A stretch of 37,235 bases of DNA from Bacteroidota bacterium (lineage in GTDB: Bacteria; Bacteroidota; Bacteroidia; 2-12-FULL-35-15). The stretch is from positions 1-37,235 of the forward strand of contig PLYN01000030.1 of assembly GCA_003151815.1 (NCBI GenBank), in the 5' to 3' direction. Shown here piece by piece: positions 8,065 to 16,188 of the stretch. The position numbers were made by a program, and so were the translations under genes. Numbering within the stretch: the stretch's first letter is position 1; each line of letters begins with the position of its first letter. Below the pieces are notes generated by a model. That model was not told where the DNA came from. It saw only the letters and a list, made by a program, of their open reading frames with translations, and did no database searches.

Positions 8065-8655
8065 TCAGATATAATATACATTATCTTTTTTTCTTTCTTT
8101 GCCAATGGGTTCTTCATCACCATAACCAATAATTATTGCAATATTTACGTGTTCTGATTCCGGAATATTTAGTTTTGAATATAGTTTTGTTTGCTCTACA
8201 AATTTCCCTAAACCAACAGGACAACTTTCTAATCCCATTGATTTTGCGGCCAGCATCATATTTTGCGAACACATTCCTATGTCCAAAGCAGCCCATTCAT
8301 CATCCTTTGATGATGTTATGAAAATAACAATTGGAGCGCCATGAAATATAGGATCTGTCGCTTTATGGAAATCAATACCATGAGATAAATGAATGGCATT
8401 GGAAACTGTTTTTACAATGTTTTTTATTCCTGACTTTAATACTCCTTTTGCAGCGGCTTTAGCTGTTTCAATTGAAAATTCATGTATGTCCTCTTTTTTT
8501 GTGAGAACATAAAATTTCCAAGGTTGCATATTTATTGCCGATGGAGCCATTCTTCCTGCATCAATTAGTTGTTCAATAATTTCTTTTTGAACAGATTTGT
8601 CTTTAAATTTTCTGACTGCCCTTCGTTCATAAATGGTTTTTAATGTATCGTTCAT
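8065..8655 (-). CDS. Nitroreductase-family protein
   Basis: 196 residues with the FMN-binding N terminus ERRAVRKFKDKSV, the conserved RMAPSAINMQPWKFYV, the mid-protein APIVIFITSS segment, LDIGMCSQNMMLAAKSMGLESC and the C-terminal IIIGYGDEEP. A homodimeric flavin enzyme reducing nitro-compounds or quinones, or serving as an FMN store. It is the second gene after the 65-aa membrane protein (34-bp gap), so it should be read from the tandem-box promoter at 8901-8965. DosR-regulated nitroreductases of mycobacteria (Acg type) give a functional parallel. Substrate unknown. Confidence 0.92.
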   Translation of the reverse strand: MNDTLKTIYERRAVRKFKDKSVQKEIIEQLIDAGRMAPSAINMQPWKFYVLTKKEDIHEFSIETAKAAAKGVLKSGIKNIVKTVSNAIHLSHGIDFHKATDPIFHGAPIVIFITSSKDDEWAALDIGMCSQNMMLAAKSMGLESCPVGLGKFVEQTKLYSKLNIPESEHVNIAIIIGYGDEEPIGKERKKDNVYYI

Positions 8656-8689
8656 TTTTTATAATGTTAGATTTTTAAAATAGTGTTTA

Positions 8690-8887
8690 TTAATAATTAT
8701 TTTTTCGTGAAGAATCTTTGCGAATGAGTGAATCTGTATTTAAATTTCTTTTTGAAAAATCAATCTGCTCTTTGATGGTAGGTTCGCAATATTTTCCGGA
8801 ATCGCCTATAAATAGTAGAATAACTAAAAAAACAATTATCGCAATCAGTCCTACTATTATTACTATATATATATTATTATTTTTCAT
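8690..8887 (-). CDS. Small membrane-anchored protein, 65 aa, unknown
   Basis: MKNNN then one strongly hydrophobic span (about 6-28, IYIVIIVGLIAIIVFLVILL), followed by a charged tail with EQIDFSKRN and DSLIRKDSSRK. One Cys (in GKYCEP) follows the span. No family recognised. It is the first gene of a two-gene unit with the nitroreductase. The ATG is 13 nt after the -7 element, so the leader is very short. Confidence 0.6.
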   Translation of the reverse strand: MKNNNIYIVIIVGLIAIIVFLVILLFIGDSGKYCEPTIKEQIDFSKRNLNTDSLIRKDSSRKNNY

Positions 8888-8900
8888 GAAAAGGTTTCAG

Positions 8901-8965
8901 CAAAGATGAACTTCAAAAATTAATAATATACTGATGTTTGTCGTAAAATAGTTTGATTGATATCA
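8901..8965 (-). promoter_or_regulatory. Tandem Fnr-type boxes and -7 element for the 65-aa/nitroreductase unit
   Basis: On the minus strand CATCTTTG (8908 down to 8901) has its G 36.5 nt from the centre of TGATGTTTGTCg (8932-8943, one mismatch) and 58.5 nt from the centre of the perfect box TGATTGATATCA (8954-8965). This is the same two-box layout and the same imperfect CATnTTTG as at 3222-3286. Confidence 0.65.
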
Positions 8966-8995
8966 TGATTTTTTAAATAAAAATAATTTCATTCT

Positions 8996-10222
8996 TTATT
9001 CATATCTCAATGCATCTATTGGATTCAATGCTGCTGCTTTTCTTGCAGGGTACCACCCAAAAAAAAGTCCAACAACTGCTGAAAAAAGGAAAGATAAGAG
9101 AACGGAGGATAAGGTAATCACAACAGGCCAGCCTCCGAATTTCGCAACTAATTCTGAAACTGTAATTCCCAATGCGATGCCAATTAATCCTCCTACAAAA
9201 CTGATAACGATGGATTCGATCATGAACTGAATCAATACATCTCTGCCTTTTGCGCCAATAGCCATGCGTATTCCTATTTCACGAGTACGTTCGGTAACAG
9301 ATACCAACATGATATTCATGATGCCAATGCCACCCACCAATAATGAGATACTCGCAATGCTTGCCAATAATATGGTCATCACTTTGGAAATTGTTCCGAA
9401 TATATTACTGATATCTGATTGTGTACGGACAGTAAAATCATTATCATCGGAAGGAGCGAGCTTGTGTTTTTCGCGTAGCAGACTTGAAATTTCGTCTACC
9501 GCATCATTAATCTGGTCTTCTGATATTCCTGACGCAAGTATACTATTTACATAGGTTGTAGAGGACATCATTCTTTTTTGAACGGTTGAAAATGGAGCGA
9601 TAATAATATCATCCTGATCTTGTCCGAATGTATTTTGACCCATTTTTGAAAGTACGCCAATAATTTTCACAGGAATACTATTGATTCGAATGATCTGCCC
9701 AACAGGATCAGCATTTTCATCTCCAAATAAATTCAAAACAACTGTAATGCCAACAACGCAAACCTTCGCAGCGGCACGGTCATCAGAAGTTGTAAAGCCA
9801 CTGCCTTTTTCTATAGTAAGGGAGCGTATGGTAAAGTAATCGTTTTTGACTCCCAAACAAGAAGTACCCCAGTTTTCTGAACCGTAAATTGCCTGAACTC
9901 TTTTTTGATCAACCGGTGAAACATGACTCACCAAATCACAACGGGTAGCGATGGCTTCAGCATCTTCTAATTTAATTGTTTGTATGGAAGATGCCCCAGC
10001 CCGCACCCCTCCCTGAAAATTAGCTCCCGGGTAAATCATAATGGTATTGGTTCCCAAACTGGCAATGGATGCTTTTATATTTTGGTTAGAACCCTCGCCA
10101 ATAGCGAGCATAGCGATGACGGAAGCCACACCAATGATAATACCAAGCATCGTCAAAAAACTCCTGAGTTTATTTCTGTTCAGCGAACGATAGGCGACTT
10201 TAAATAAATTAAGGATTCTCAT
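8996..10222 (-). CDS. macB: ABC transporter permease, MacB type
   Basis: 408 residues. The N-terminal span with the family start YRSLNRNKLRSFLTMLGIII, a large periplasmic MacB core domain (about 45-270), then three C-terminal spans of the FtsX domain (about 280-400) including GGIGIMNIMLVSVTERTREI and RMAIGAKGRDV. It ends PARKAAALNPIDALRYE. It overlaps the ATPase gene by 4 bp (ATGA), showing translational coupling. In enterobacteria ATPase and permease are fused in one MacB; here they are separate. It couples ATP hydrolysis in the cytoplasm to efflux through the MacA/TolC channel. The substrate (macrolide, peptide, lipid or siderophore) cannot be told. Confidence 0.93.
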   Translation of the reverse strand: MRILNLFKVAYRSLNRNKLRSFLTMLGIIIGVASVIAMLAIGEGSNQNIKASIASLGTNTIMIYPGANFQGGVRAGASSIQTIKLEDAEAIATRCDLVSHVSPVDQKRVQAIYGSENWGTSCLGVKNDYFTIRSLTIEKGSGFTTSDDRAAAKVCVVGITVVLNLFGDENADPVGQIIRINSIPVKIIGVLSKMGQNTFGQDQDDIIIAPFSTVQKRMMSSTTYVNSILASGISEDQINDAVDEISSLLREKHKLAPSDDNDFTVRTQSDISNIFGTISKVMTILLASIASISLLVGGIGIMNIMLVSVTERTREIGIRMAIGAKGRDVLIQFMIESIVISFVGGLIGIALGITVSELVAKFGGWPVVITLSSVLLSFLFSAVVGLFFGWYPARKAAALNPIDALRYE

Positions 10223-10983
10223 GTCGTTGCTTTTTCTGCTGTTAGCGCCGCTATTTTTTTCAATTCTTCTGTTGCATTTTTTCTTTCTTTCACAGGATTA
10301 TTCGCAATGATCTTTCCATCTTTGAAAACGATATTACTCTTCGCAAACTGGGCAATATCCGGTTCATGTGTAACCATCACAATGGTAATTCCTTTATCAT
10401 TCAGCTTTTGAAATATTTCCATGATCTCATAGCTGGTGCGCGAATCAAGGTTTCCGGTAGGCTCATCGGCCATGATGACCATCGGATCATTCACTAATGC
10501 ACGTGCAATAGCTACACGTTGTTGCTGTCCTCCTGATAATTGATTCGGCATCGAATTTACACGATCGGCTAATCCCACAGATTTAAGTGCGTTAAATGCT
10601 TTTTCTTTTCGCTCATTGGCTTTCACTTTGTTATTGTATAACAAAGGCAATTCCACATTTTCCTGAGCTGAAGTTCTTGGTAAAATATTAAACGATTGAA
10701 AAATAAAACCAAATTTATTGTTCCTCAGTTCCGCTAATTTGTTTTTATCACGACTGAGAATGTCCATTCCTTCCATAAGATACTCTCCACTTGTCGGGCT
10801 ATCCAAGCAACCTAAAATATTCATAAAAGTAGACTTACCCGATCCACTCGCACCCATAATAGCCACAAACTCTCCTTTATTGATATTGAGTGTAACAGCG
10901 CTCAGGGCATGAACTTCTATGTCGCCTGTGCGGTAGGTTTTAGTGAGATCTTTGACAGTAATTAAATTTTCTGAATCAGCCAT
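10219..10983 (-). CDS. ABC transporter ATP-binding protein, MacB/LolD type
   Basis: 254 residues. Walker [10 protein letters not shown] (about 43-51), Q-loop [12 protein letters not shown], signature LSGGQQQR, Walker [13 protein letters not shown] and the H-loop in MVTHEPD. This is the MacB/LolD/FtsE subfamily. It lies between the adaptor gene and the permease gene; 135 bp, mostly a palindromic repeat, separate it from macA. A C-terminal extension of about 30 residues ([19 protein letters not shown]) is beyond the minimal domain. Confidence 0.95.
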   Translation of the reverse strand: MADSENLITVKDLTKTYRTGDIEVHALSAVTLNINKGEFVAIMGASGSGKSTFMNILGCLDSPTSGEYLMEGMDILSRDKNKLAELRNNKFGFIFQSFNILPRTSAQENVELPLLYNNKVKANERKEKAFNALKSVGLADRVNSMPNQLSGGQQQRVAIARALVNDPMVIMADEPTGNLDSRTSYEIMEIFQKLNDKGITIVMVTHEPDIAQFAKSNIVFKDGKIIANNPVKERKNATEELKKIAALTAEKATT

Positions 10984-11000
10984 TTTTTATTTTAATCGTA

Positions 11001-11113
11001 AGCCTCAGCCCCAGCCCCTCTCCAAAGGAGAGTGGAGACTGTGTGTGAAGTACTTTGTAAGTTTCTCATCTATCGCCCCCTCTCCTTTGGAGAGGGGATT
11101 AAGGGGTGAGGCT
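11001..11113. repeat. Palindromic repeat inside the efflux operon
   Basis: Left part AGCCTCAGCCCCAGCCCCTC-TCCAAAGGAGAG (11001-11032) and right part CCCTCTCCTTTGGAGAGGGG-ATTAAGGGGTGAGGCT form a long imperfect inverted repeat around a short spacer. It sits between macA and the ATPase gene on the transcribed strand and would fold into an RNA hairpin, possibly attenuating or protecting part of the operon mRNA. This GC-rich core is a well-known dispersed repeat of Bacteroidota. Confidence 0.75.
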
Positions 11114-11118
11114 ATTTA

Positions 11119-12360
11119 TCATTTTTTCTTTGTTGTAGGAAACTTGGGCATGAAAGGGCTTTGTGAAGACTGAGTTTCCTTAGCAGTGGGCGCATGATTG
11201 ATTCCTGTTGCCACTTCATCTTCTTCATGCACATTCCCCTTTATTTCAGTGAACGATCCATCATTCAAACCTTTTGTTACCTCCATTGGAAAAACATCTT
11301 TTCCTTTTATTAACCATAAGTAGCCAGTTGTTCCATTTGATTCAACGATTTGCTGTTTTTTTAATTCACCGGTTTGCCTCAATTTTATTGTCCAATATTT
11401 TTTTATCGAGTCAGGAAGAAGTTTGGATGCTTGAATATATTCAATAGGTGGAACGAAGGTAAAAGCGTTGGTAGGTATTTTTAATACATTATTACGCTCT
11501 TGAATAAAAATATTTGAATTGGCTGTGAGTCCTGGCATCAGCTTTAAATCCGGATTCGGAACCTCAATAATTACCACATAATTAACCACGTTCTGCACCA
11601 TTACAGGCTGATGTCTAATTTGTGTTACTATACCTGTAAACACATCGTTGGGATAAGCATCAACAGTGAACTTTGCCTGCTGTCCCATTTTTACCTGGCC
11701 TATATCAGCTTCATCAACGTCTGCCTGTACTTGCATTTTAGTGAGGTCATAAGCAATTGTAAAAAGTACAGGGCTGTTAAAACTTGCGATCACCATATTT
11801 CCAACCTGCACGTTTCTTGCGATTACCATACCTTTTATGGGCGCTGTAATTGTACAATACTGAAGATTGATAATTGCTCTGTTTAATTGAGCTTTGGCTG
11901 ATATTAAATTGCCTTGAGCAGTTTGATAGGAAGTAAATGCCTGATCATAATCCGCCTGCGCTGCCACTTTATTGTCAAATAAATTTTTTGAACGATCGTA
12001 TTCTCGTTTGGCTTCATCCAAAGCTACTTGCGCCCTTTGCAAAGCCGCATCGGCATCTAATTTAGTGGCATAATAAAGAGTCGTATCCAATATAGCGATC
12101 ACTTGTCCTTTTTTTACAATATCATTAAAATCAACTTTTATTTTTGCGATGATACCTGAAACCTGAACACCAACATCCACCGATGTATCCGCAGCCATAG
12201 ATCCTGTTGCTGTAACGATAACATTCACATCACCTTTTTCGACAGGTACGCTTCTCCAATAATATTCGGTGGTCTTATTACCTAAAAAGTAATTAATAAG
12301 CCCTGTCAACAGAAGTAGTACAGAAACAACAGAGATTATAATAATTATTTTCTTTTTCAT
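11119..12360 (-). CDS. macA: Efflux periplasmic adaptor subunit, MacA/HlyD family
   Basis: 413 residues. One N-terminal span (about 3-25), then the barrel-sandwich halves (GDVNVIVTATGSMAADTSV; CTITAPIKGMVIARNVQVGN) flanking a coiled-coil hairpin (about 95-165, AQVALDEAKREYDRSKNLFD), and beta-barrel and membrane-proximal domains (VDEADIGQVKMGQQAKFTVD). It bridges MacB in the inner membrane and the outer membrane channel. Its start is 6 bp after the stop of the tolC-type gene, so the two are co-transcribed. The tail is short and Ser/Lys-rich (TKKK). Confidence 0.94.
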   Translation of the reverse strand: MKKKIIIIISVVSVLLLLTGLINYFLGNKTTEYYWRSVPVEKGDVNVIVTATGSMAADTSVDVGVQVSGIIAKIKVDFNDIVKKGQVIAILDTTLYYATKLDADAALQRAQVALDEAKREYDRSKNLFDNKVAAQADYDQAFTSYQTAQGNLISAKAQLNRAIINLQYCTITAPIKGMVIARNVQVGNMVIASFNSPVLFTIAYDLTKMQVQADVDEADIGQVKMGQQAKFTVDAYPNDVFTGIVTQIRHQPVMVQNVVNYVVIIEVPNPDLKLMPGLTANSNIFIQERNNVLKIPTNAFTFVPPIEYIQASKLLPDSIKKYWTIKLRQTGELKKQQIVESNGTTGYLWLIKGKDVFPMEVTKGLNDGSFTEIKGNVHEEDEVATGINHAPTAKETQSSQSPFMPKFPTTKKK

Positions 12361-12366
12361 TTTTAT

Positions 12367-13794
12367 TTACAATAAAGGTTTTCCTAAGTAAAAATTAACC
12401 ATTTTGGTTTTCAATACATAATCGTATTTTGCCTGGATCAAGGACATGGATACCTTGTTATAATTATTTTTTTCAATAAGAAAGCTGGTTGCATCGAGTG
12501 CACCAACAGTGTATTTTTTTTCCATATCAGTGTATGTTCGCTTTTCCAATAGCATTTGCTCTTCAGTTGCATTCAACTTTTTTCCTGCTGAAACCTGATT
12601 CGTGAAAGCTGTTTCAATACTTTTTCTCAAGTCGTTTTTTGTTTGCTGTTCGTTCAACTTAGCATTCATGACATTTATTTTTGCTATGGCAACATTACTT
12701 TTCACTTGTAAATTATTGAATATCGGTACAGATAAACTGAAGCCGACAACCTTACTGAGATTATTGTTCAATTGATCTGAGACAGATTCATTTTGTCTAT
12801 TAATGATTGTAGAAGGAATATTTCCGATAACAGGCTGAGTAGGATCGTTGTTAAGATATCCTACTGTTGTCTGCTGATAGATTGTACTTTGAGTGATATT
12901 ACTTCTCAAACTGGAATATCCTGTTTTAAGTGTGCCGGTCATCGATAATTTTGGAATCCATCCGCTTTCCGCCATTTTCAGACTGAACAGAGCTGCACTG
13001 GTTTTCAATGAAGCACTTTTTATCTGTGGCAAAAAACTTTCGGAAATCTTATCTATCTCTTCCGTGGAAACGGGTATTTCCGGAAACAGATCTTTTAATT
13101 CTCGTTTCTCAATATCAAAATCATTGGTCGCAGGTATATTCATTAGTTGAAGCAATGTTATTTTATCCAGTTGCAATTGATTATCTGCATTCACTTTGGC
13201 GAGTTTATCAGTGGCTAATTGCGATTGTATCTGAAGAAGATTTAACTCCGCTACCTTCCCGAACTCAACGAATTTTCCAGTCTGTTCTTCCTGCGTACTC
13301 GTGGCTTCCACCTGTGCTTGCGCAACATTAACGGCTTCGTGATCCATGAGCACCTGCATATAGGCAGCCAGAATGTTGAGTGTAATATCATTCTTTATTT
13401 TTTCAACATCCAGCATTGCTGCATCGTAAATAAGTTTATTTTGTCTGGCAGTATTGAGTAAGAGATATCCGTTAAAAAGTGTAACCGAACTATTTAAGGA
13501 GAGATTATTTATTGAAATATTTTGGGTAGTATATTGGTATGTATAAGGATCCAATGAATATCCTGAACTGAAATTATGTGCATCACTCAGATTAAGATTA
13601 GGAAGTGAGGCGGCTTTTGACTGGGCAAGATTTATTTTATTTGTTTCGCTGGTTAGTTGTCCTTGATTGAGGGTTACATTTTTATTAAATGCGGTATCAA
13701 TACAAGCCTTTAAAGACCAAACTTTAGTTTGAGCATGTAATATAGTAATAGAACACAATACTGATATACTCAGAAAAAAAAACTTCATGTTCAT
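12367..13794 (-). CDS. tolC: Outer membrane efflux protein, TolC family
   Basis: 475 residues with a signal peptide (MNMKFFFLSISVLCSITILHAQ) and the two TolC repeats: WSLKACIDTAFNKNVTLNQG near the start, the long helical part around 120-225, and a second repeat in the C-terminal half (ETAFTNQVSAGKKLNATEEQ, then the conserved YTVGALDATSFLIEKNNYN). It forms the trimeric outer membrane duct. First gene of the operon tolC-macA-ATPase-permease. Two exact Fnr-type boxes lie upstream, which would put the complete efflux pump under the same control as the dormancy-type genes. Confidence 0.93.
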   Translation of the reverse strand: MNMKFFFLSISVLCSITILHAQTKVWSLKACIDTAFNKNVTLNQGQLTSETNKINLAQSKAASLPNLNLSDAHNFSSGYSLDPYTYQYTTQNISINNLSLNSSVTLFNGYLLLNTARQNKLIYDAAMLDVEKIKNDITLNILAAYMQVLMDHEAVNVAQAQVEATSTQEEQTGKFVEFGKVAELNLLQIQSQLATDKLAKVNADNQLQLDKITLLQLMNIPATNDFDIEKRELKDLFPEIPVSTEEIDKISESFLPQIKSASLKTSAALFSLKMAESGWIPKLSMTGTLKTGYSSLRSNITQSTIYQQTTVGYLNNDPTQPVIGNIPSTIINRQNESVSDQLNNNLSKVVGFSLSVPIFNNLQVKSNVAIAKINVMNAKLNEQQTKNDLRKSIETAFTNQVSAGKKLNATEEQMLLEKRTYTDMEKKYTVGALDATSFLIEKNNYNKVSMSLIQAKYDYVLKTKMVNFYLGKPLL

Positions 13795-13823
13795 TCAAAT
13801 TTATTTTGTTCGGGAATTGTCAA

Positions 13824-13888
13824 CGAAGGTTGGGATATTTTAAAAATAGGAATATGACTATCATCAGTTCAAATACTGATAATAATCA
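13824..13888 (-). promoter_or_regulatory. Two exact Fnr-type boxes upstream of the efflux operon
   Basis: TGACTATCATCA (13855-13866) and TGATAATAATCA (13877-13888) both fit TGAYnnnnRTCA, 22 bp apart. At the predicted -7 position (13831 down to 13824, minus strand) the sequence is AACCTTCG, a poor match to TAnnTTTG, but its final G is exactly 36.5 and 58.5 nt from the box centres. Boxes are strong; the core promoter is weak. Confidence 0.6.
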
Positions 13889-13981
13889 TATTTATCAATT
13901 GTTTTGAGAGTTTAATTATAATTGATCCAATTGAAATTAAAATAATTTGGAAAATATATTTGTATTTAGTTTTATTTAGAT

Positions 13982-14623
13982 TTAATGGTTCATATGCATT
14001 TCTCTGCTATTTGCTTTCTGCAATAATTGAATAACTTCATCATCACTCACCTGAGAAAAATCTTCATAAAATTGTCCTACACCTAAGAAATCTCTGGGAA
14101 CAGAAAGACAAATAAATTCATCAGCTATGCTTTTTAATTTACTGACAACGCTGGTTGGGGCAATGGGAACAGCAATTATAATTTCTTTTGGATTTCTTTT
14201 TCGTATAGAATGAACAGTAGCTATAATTGTACTTCCTGTTGCAATACCATCATCTACTACTATTACTGTTTTATCTTGGAGGTCAGCCATTTTTCTGCCA
14301 CCCATATAATAATTGAATTTTGCTTTTAGGCTATTCAGAATTCTGTTTGATTCCTGTTGAAAATAGTTCATCGAAACATCCATCACATTATCATTGATCG
14401 TTGCTCCATCCAAAGAAACGGAACCTATTGCATATTCCGGATTTCTTGGATGCCCAATTTTTTTGGAGAGTATTATTTCTAATGGAAACCCAAGTTCTTT
14501 GGCAATTATATATCCAATAGGTACGCCACCACGAGGAACAGCAAGTACGATTCCGTTTAGATTTTTGTATTTTTTTAGTTTTTCTGCAAGCTGCAATGCA
14601 GCGTCTATTCTATCTTTAAACAT
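13982..14623 (-). CDS. Phosphoribosyltransferase-domain protein
   Basis: 213 residues with a type I phosphoribosyltransferase fold: AVPRGGVPIGYIIAKELG (28-45), ILSKKIGHPRNPEYAIGSV (51-69), and the PRPP loop VIVVDDGIATGST (120-132, Asp124/Asp125). The exact substrate is unknown; this subfamily is not one of the defined purine or pyrimidine salvage enzymes. Last gene of the minus-strand run 15825-13982. Domains of this type are, as I recall, joined to dienelactone-hydrolase or erythromycin-esterase domains in the mycobacterial dormancy proteins Rv0571c and Rv2030c; here the counterparts are separate neighbours, which supports a shared pathway. Confidence 0.9.
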   Translation of the reverse strand: MFKDRIDAALQLAEKLKKYKNLNGIVLAVPRGGVPIGYIIAKELGFPLEIILSKKIGHPRNPEYAIGSVSLDGATINDNVMDVSMNYFQQESNRILNSLKAKFNYYMGGRKMADLQDKTVIVVDDGIATGSTIIATVHSIRKRNPKEIIIAVPIAPTSVVSKLKSIADEFICLSVPRDFLGVGQFYEDFSQVSDDEVIQLLQKANSREMHMNH

Positions 14624-14786
14624 GTTGATTTGTTTTTTGTGATGTTATTATTTTGTTTTGTAAATTTTTTGGAATTCCCCTGCAACCACAATTCTTGGCG
14701 TGTTCTAAATGCCATTTTATTCTTTCAGCTTCAGTAGGATTTTTTGGCATTTTATTTTTTTGGTGCCATATTTTATTTATTGTCAT
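14616..14786 (-). CDS. Small protein with NCGCR motif, 56 aa
   Basis: MTINKIWHQKNKMPKNPTEA, then ERIKWHLEHAKNCGCRGIP and a basic tail. The His-x-x-His-...-Cys-Gly-Cys cluster (H26, H29, C33, C35) could bind a metal. A second in-frame Met (M13, MPKNPTEAERIKWHLEH) is a possible start. The gene sits 20 bp after the hydrolase gene and overlaps the start of the phosphoribosyltransferase gene by 8 bp, so the three are translationally linked. I remember short sequences with a similar core beside such genes but cannot name the family. Confidence 0.65.
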   Translation of the reverse strand: MTINKIWHQKNKMPKNPTEAERIKWHLEHAKNCGCRGIPKNLQNKIITSQKTNQHV

Positions 14787-14806
14787 TTTAAAAATGTTCT
14801 AATTCT

Positions 14807-15481
14807 TTAAACTTGCGCCAATTCTTTTTCAGCGTTTTTTAAATATTTTTTAAACCAACCGGCAGCCAAAGAAGCCACTTCTTCCAACGTTCCGGGTTCT
14901 TCAAAAAGATGAGTGGCAGTTCTCACTATTTCCAGTTTTTTTTCGCATCGCAAAACTTTGAAAACTTTTCTGTTCATTTCCAACACATCATAATCCGCCC
15001 CACCAACAATTAATAAGGTCGGTACCCTTATTTTTGTGGCAACATCCATAGCTAAATCAGGCCTTCCTCCACGTGAAACAATAGAATGAACAATATCAGG
15101 TAGCACAGCTGCTGCTTTCAGTGCAGAGGCTGCGCCTGTACTTGCTCCAAAATATCCTATATCCAAATCATCAAACTGAGGTAGAGATGAAATATATTTT
15201 GTTACCTGAATAAGCCGATCCGTGAGCAGTTGGATATTAAACCTATTCGCATAAACTTCATCCTCTTCCTTGGTGAGTAAATCAAAAAGAAATGTGCCAA
15301 TATTTTGCTTGTGAAGTTCTGAGGCTACAAAATTATTTCGTGGGCTAAACCGGCTGCTTCCACTTCCGTGTGAGAATAATACTAAAGAACTTGCATCTTC
15401 CGGAATAATTAGTTCTCCCGATAAGTCAATGTTACCAACCGGTACAAGTATTGTTTTGTTAAATCGAAGTCGTAATTGCAT
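14807..15481 (-). CDS. Dienelactone-hydrolase-like alpha/beta hydrolase
   Basis: 224 residues without signal peptide. Oxyanion region LFSHGSGSSRFSPRNNFVAS (35-54), nucleophile Ser114 in GASTG, Asp163 in GGADYDV and His191 in ATHLFEEPGT complete the catalytic triad. This subgroup (Ser nucleophile, SHGSGSSRxSPRN) is common next to the phosphoribosyltransferase encoded downstream. It hydrolyses an ester or lactone of unknown nature. No box fitting the regulon pattern was found directly upstream; the promoter of the unit may lie beyond 15825, where a repeat element sits. Confidence 0.9.
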   Translation of the reverse strand: MQLRLRFNKTILVPVGNIDLSGELIIPEDASSLVLFSHGSGSSRFSPRNNFVASELHKQNIGTFLFDLLTKEEDEVYANRFNIQLLTDRLIQVTKYISSLPQFDDLDIGYFGASTGAASALKAAAVLPDIVHSIVSRGGRPDLAMDVATKIRVPTLLIVGGADYDVLEMNRKVFKVLRCEKKLEIVRTATHLFEEPGTLEEVASLAAGWFKKYLKNAEKELAQV

Positions 15482-15507
15482 TTCTTAATTATTTTATTGT
15501 TTATAAT

Positions 15508-15612
15508 TTAGTTTATTAGTTGTTTCTTATCCTTTAGAATTTCATAAAGATAATTTGTCTTTTTCTCCATGGCTTGTACCTTACCGAAAACACAAGCTAT
15601 TTCGCAGTCCAT
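15508..15612 (-). CDS. Possible small protein, 34 aa
   Basis: MDCEIACVFGKVQAMEKKTN then YLYEILKDKKQLIN. It fits neatly between its neighbours (18-bp gap before, 26-bp gap after, all on the minus strand) and ends with a helical Lys-rich stretch. It has no recognisable family, and the support is position and composition only. Confidence 0.35.
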   Translation of the reverse strand: MDCEIACVFGKVQAMEKKTNYLYEILKDKKQLIN

Positions 15613-15630
15613 TATCAGCGTGTGAACATC

Positions 15631-15825
15631 CTATTTTAATGTATTTGTAATTAATGTATTTTCAGAATTATCCGAGTAAATGTTTTTCAATAATTTTTTC
15701 GAGTTGTCAATTATTTCTTCTATTATTTTGTTTTCTGAATGGTGTAAATCTTCGTGAATAATGAAAAAATGATGATTTAAAATTTCAATTTGTTCGTAAA
15801 TGTTTTTTGTGCATTTATCTAACAT
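15631..15825 (-). CDS. Small His-rich helical protein, 64 aa, unknown
   Basis: MLDKCTKNIYEQIEILNHHF followed by FIIHEDLHHSENKIIEEIID and a Lys/Asn-rich tail. Five His lie within residues 18-29, flanked by amphipathic helices. It is first in the minus-strand run leading to the hydrolase and phosphoribosyltransferase genes. No recognised family, and no clear -7 element upstream (15826-15940). Confidence 0.45.
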   Translation of the reverse strand: MLDKCTKNIYEQIEILNHHFFIIHEDLHHSENKIIEEIIDNSKKLLKNIYSDNSENTLITNTLK

Positions 15826-15942
15826 TGTTTGAATTTCTTTTGACTTGATTTTTCTTTCATTGTTCTTTCTCTTTTTTATTATTCCGATTGTTTGTAAACC
15901 TTCAATTATTGAGGAAAATTAAATAGCTTATCTACCCAGTTT

Positions 15943-16150
15943 ATTTTTTTCAGTTCGTTAGTTCAAAACTATGCACTTTAAGTGCAAGACTTTCAGTTTC
16001 TACAAAATTCCACTTGTTGGCGTCATTGCGAGGAACGTTCTCGATTTAATATTTGCTAAAAATAATTTCATTATTTTATTTTTTGAACCTCTGCACTTTT
16101 AGTGCAGAGTGGTTCAGTTTCATAATATTTATAAAATTGTAATTTGCTTT
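15943..16150. repeat. Degenerate copy of the AACTGTTTAAATTTT element family
   Basis: Shares with 34967-35242 the left block TTCAGTTnGTTAGTTCAAAr (about 15957-15976), a small palindrome TGCACTTTAAGTGCA, the central ACAAAwTT stretch and a right-hand hairpin TCTGCACTTTTAGTGCAGA (about 16091-16109). It also carries a fragment GTCATTGCGAGGAACG of another dispersed palindrome. Approximate ends. The stretch 15826-16188 holds no gene I can support. Confidence 0.6.
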
Positions 16151-16188
16151 CGTCAAAAGGCAGCTATTAAAAAAAATGTTTTTAATTT

